The notes below the pieces were generated by a model that saw only the letters and a list, made by a program, of their open reading frames with translations, was not told the origin of the DNA and did not search any database. A stretch of DNA of 8,649 nt from an uncultured Clostridia bacterium (lineage in GTDB: Bacteria; Bacillota; Clostridia; Christensenellales; Aristaeellaceae), in contig CALCQO010000020.1 of NCBI GenBank assembly GCA_937894675.1, positions 1 through 8,649 on the forward strand, in the 5' to 3' direction. The translations under genes and the position numbers were made by a program. Positions 7,124 through 8,649 of this stretch are shown one piece after another; the stretch's first letter is position 1; each line of letters begins with the position of its first letter.

Positions 7124-8035
7124 ATGAAAAAACCAATCATGGTCGTTATGGCAGCAGGTATCGGCAGCCGGTTTGGCGGGTTAAAACAAATGGCTTCCTT
7201 TGGTCTGCATGGAGAAGGTCTTATCGATTATTCGCTCTATGACGCGATACATGCTGGGTTTGAAAGGGTTATCTTTATCATCAACCATAAAATAAAGGAC
7301 GACTTCCGGAATTTTATCGGTAAAAACATGGAAAAGCACATGGATGTGCAGTATGTCTATCAGGAACTAGATAAGCTGCCCGAAGGCTTTCACCCTCCGA
7401 AGGAAAGAATCAAGCCCTGGGGGACCGGCCATGCCATCCTTTGCTGCAAAGAGTATATTGACGCTCCCTTTTGCGCCATTAACGGCGACGACTTATACGG
7501 CCGTTCCGCCTATCAGGAGATCTACCGATATCTGAAGGCAAATCCTCAGCCCAAGCAGTATGCCATGGTTGGCTTTCAGCTGGGGAACACTTTGTCCGAC
7601 AACGGGTATGTGTCCCGCGGCGTATGCAAAGTAAAGGAAGACGGATATCTGGATTCAGTGATTGAGCGTCTCCACATCATCTCCACCATCGATGGACCCT
7701 TGTTTACGGTGGATGGCAACACCTATGAAAAGCTGGATAAGGAAACCCTTGTTTCCATGAACATGTGGGGCTTTACACCCGACTTTATTGACGAACTGGA
7801 AGAAAGGTTTGTTCCCTTCTACAAGGAAGCCATGGCAACCAACCCCTTGAAAGCGGAATTCCTGCTGCCCAACATTGTCGGCGAAATGCTCAATGAAGGG
7901 AAAGTTACCGTTAAGGTGCTCACAACCAAAGATAAATGGTATGGTGTTACCAACTCTTCAGACAAACCCGTGGTGGAGGAGGCGCTGCAGGAAATGACCC
8001 GGCAGGGCATCTACCCGGATGGTCTCTGGAAGTAA
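7124..8035 (+). CDS. Sugar-nucleotidyltransferase-like protein (NTP_transferase fold)
   Basis: 303 residues. The N-terminus carries the nucleotide-binding signature MAAGIGSRFGGLKQ (9-22) of sugar-1-phosphate nucleotidyltransferases, including the lysine and the glycine-rich loop. KPWGTGHAIL (97-106) and the acidic metal site AINGDDLYG (118-126) follow. A C-terminal segment (MNMWGFTPDFIDELE) resembles the substrate domain of pyrophosphorylases. By family it would join an NTP and a sugar- or alditol-phosphate to make an activated precursor for cell-surface polymers. The substrate cannot be told from sequence, and it is not a typical GalU or RmlA. The start is ATG 7124, with AAAGGAG 6 nt upstream; in-frame ATGs at 7025 and 7031 lie before the predicted promoter and are rejected. 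Its stop is one base from the stop of the convergent gene at 8037, so no private terminator fits between them. Confidence 0.88.
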   Translation: MKKPIMVVMAAGIGSRFGGLKQMASFGLHGEGLIDYSLYDAIHAGFERVIFIINHKIKDDFRNFIGKNMEKHMDVQYVYQELDKLPEGFHPPKERIKPWGTGHAILCCKEYIDAPFCAINGDDLYGRSAYQEIYRYLKANPQPKQYAMVGFQLGNTLSDNGYVSRGVCKVKEDGYLDSVIERLHIISTIDGPLFTVDGNTYEKLDKETLVSMNMWGFTPDFIDELEERFVPFYKEAMATNPLKAEFLLPNIVGEMLNEGKVTVKVLTTKDKWYGVTNSSDKPVVEEALQEMTRQGIYPDGLWK

Positions 8036-8036
8036 T

Positions 8037-8564
8037 TCAGGCTTTGGGTAGGGATTGCTTAATGGTTTCCCGGATGCCCAAAAGCTGCAGATCCCGGAAG
8101 GCCTTGGTAAGTTCCTCGTGAATACCATCGATTTCCCTTACATTCTCTCCCCACAGGGACTCGTCGGATAAAATCGCATAGGCAAGCATTTCCGGCTCCA
8201 TGTCACAACTGAGTGCATGGAGCCTTTCATCTTCCTTATAGGCGATTAACTCCATAAGTATCAACGCCATTAGCGCAGTCAGTTGCTGATGCCCTTTGCC
8301 AAGGCGATTCTGATAAAGAATGGCTGGGAGCAGCACATTTTTCATAATATCTACCGCTTCCGCGGTATCAGGGGATTGATTCAGCGCGTAGAACTGGTTC
8401 TCCAGACGTTCAAAGCATTCCGCGACAATCTCCAGGCCTTTGTTTCCTTCCATATGAAACAGGGGCAGCACGCCCCCCATCAGTACATGGGCCATCAATG
8501 ATCGGATGTCCTGGTCCTGCATGGCTGAGGGAATGCTTTCTGAATTCAGGGCACGGCTGAGCAT
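8037..8564 (-). CDS. Uncharacterised mostly helical protein; start uncertain
   Basis: 175 residues from ATG 8564 with no recognised domain. It appears almost entirely alpha-helical and soluble, with segments such as LEIVAECFERLENQFYAL, QQLTALMALILMELIAY and IHEELTKAFRDLQLLG, and no signal peptide. Codon use and the long open frame match its neighbours, so it is probably real. No ribosome binding site precedes ATG 8564. The frame stays open without a stop back to TGA at 8630-8628, but there is no ATG, GTG or TTG in that stretch. AAAGGA at 8640-8635 lies ahead of a GTG (8631-8629) in a different frame. The true N-terminus may therefore need a frameshift, a non-standard start, or a weak leaderless-type initiation. 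It converges on the nucleotidyltransferase gene with a one-base gap. Function is not inferred. Confidence 0.65.
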   Translation of the reverse strand: MLSRALNSESIPSAMQDQDIRSLMAHVLMGGVLPLFHMEGNKGLEIVAECFERLENQFYALNQSPDTAEAVDIMKNVLLPAILYQNRLGKGHQQLTALMALILMELIAYKEDERLHALSCDMEPEMLAYAILSDESLWGENVREIDGIHEELTKAFRDLQLLGIRETIKQSLPKA

Positions 8565-8649
8565 GCTGACACTCAGATAAGTAAGTTTCCATAGATAGGG
8601 CCTGCTGAAAAAGGCAGATTTTGCTTTTCACGTTCCTTTACACAGCCGC

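Overview
The window looks like the chromosome of a Gram-positive, low-to-mid GC Firmicute, most likely of the class Clostridia. Supports are a FloA/NfeD pair of Bacillus/Clostridia type, strong AAGGAGG-type ribosome binding sites, sigma-A style promoters, and two adjacent family 4 uracil-DNA glycosylase genes. I cannot place it to genus.

Layout from left to right: (1) 1-610, the 3' part of a HerA/DUF87-type ATPase gene on the plus strand. It is visibly AT-richer than the rest and resembles accessory (mobile or defence) ATPases. (2) 611-840, a hairpin terminator and a complete tRNA-Ala(GGC) on the minus strand with its own promoter. The 3' end of the tRNA faces the ATPase, as at a typical genomic-island boundary. 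(3) 899-2872, a large membrane-anchored nucleotide-sugar 4,6-dehydratase/epimerase (CapD/PglF/WbpM type) on the minus strand. (4) 3020-7032, a compact minus-strand gene run read in the order trmL, small membrane protein, Fe-S uracil-DNA glycosylase, second glycosylase paralogue without the Fe-S cysteines, nfeD, floA, and a small anchored protein. Two junctions are ATGA stop/start overlaps, and the run ends in an intrinsic terminator at 2904-2948. (5) 7124-8035, a plus-strand sugar-nucleotidyltransferase-like gene, divergent from trmL. (6) 8037-8564, a convergent minus-strand gene of unknown function.

The coding content is mostly housekeeping: tRNA modification, uracil repair, membrane microdomain scaffolding, and surface-sugar synthesis. 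I do not see a clearly new multi-gene system. The most interesting signals are regulatory. The trmL and nucleotidyltransferase genes appear to be fired by back-to-back promoters that share one palindromic -10 element (GAGTATACTC). The promoter of the sugar dehydratase gene is embedded in the terminator of the upstream operon, so that its own transcript would begin inside the hairpin loop and lack the 5' arm. Both are predictions from sequence only.

No stretch longer than 300 bases lacks a gene. Several start sites given here are shorter than the longest open frame, because the ribosome binding site, an ATGA overlap or the promoter position decides them.
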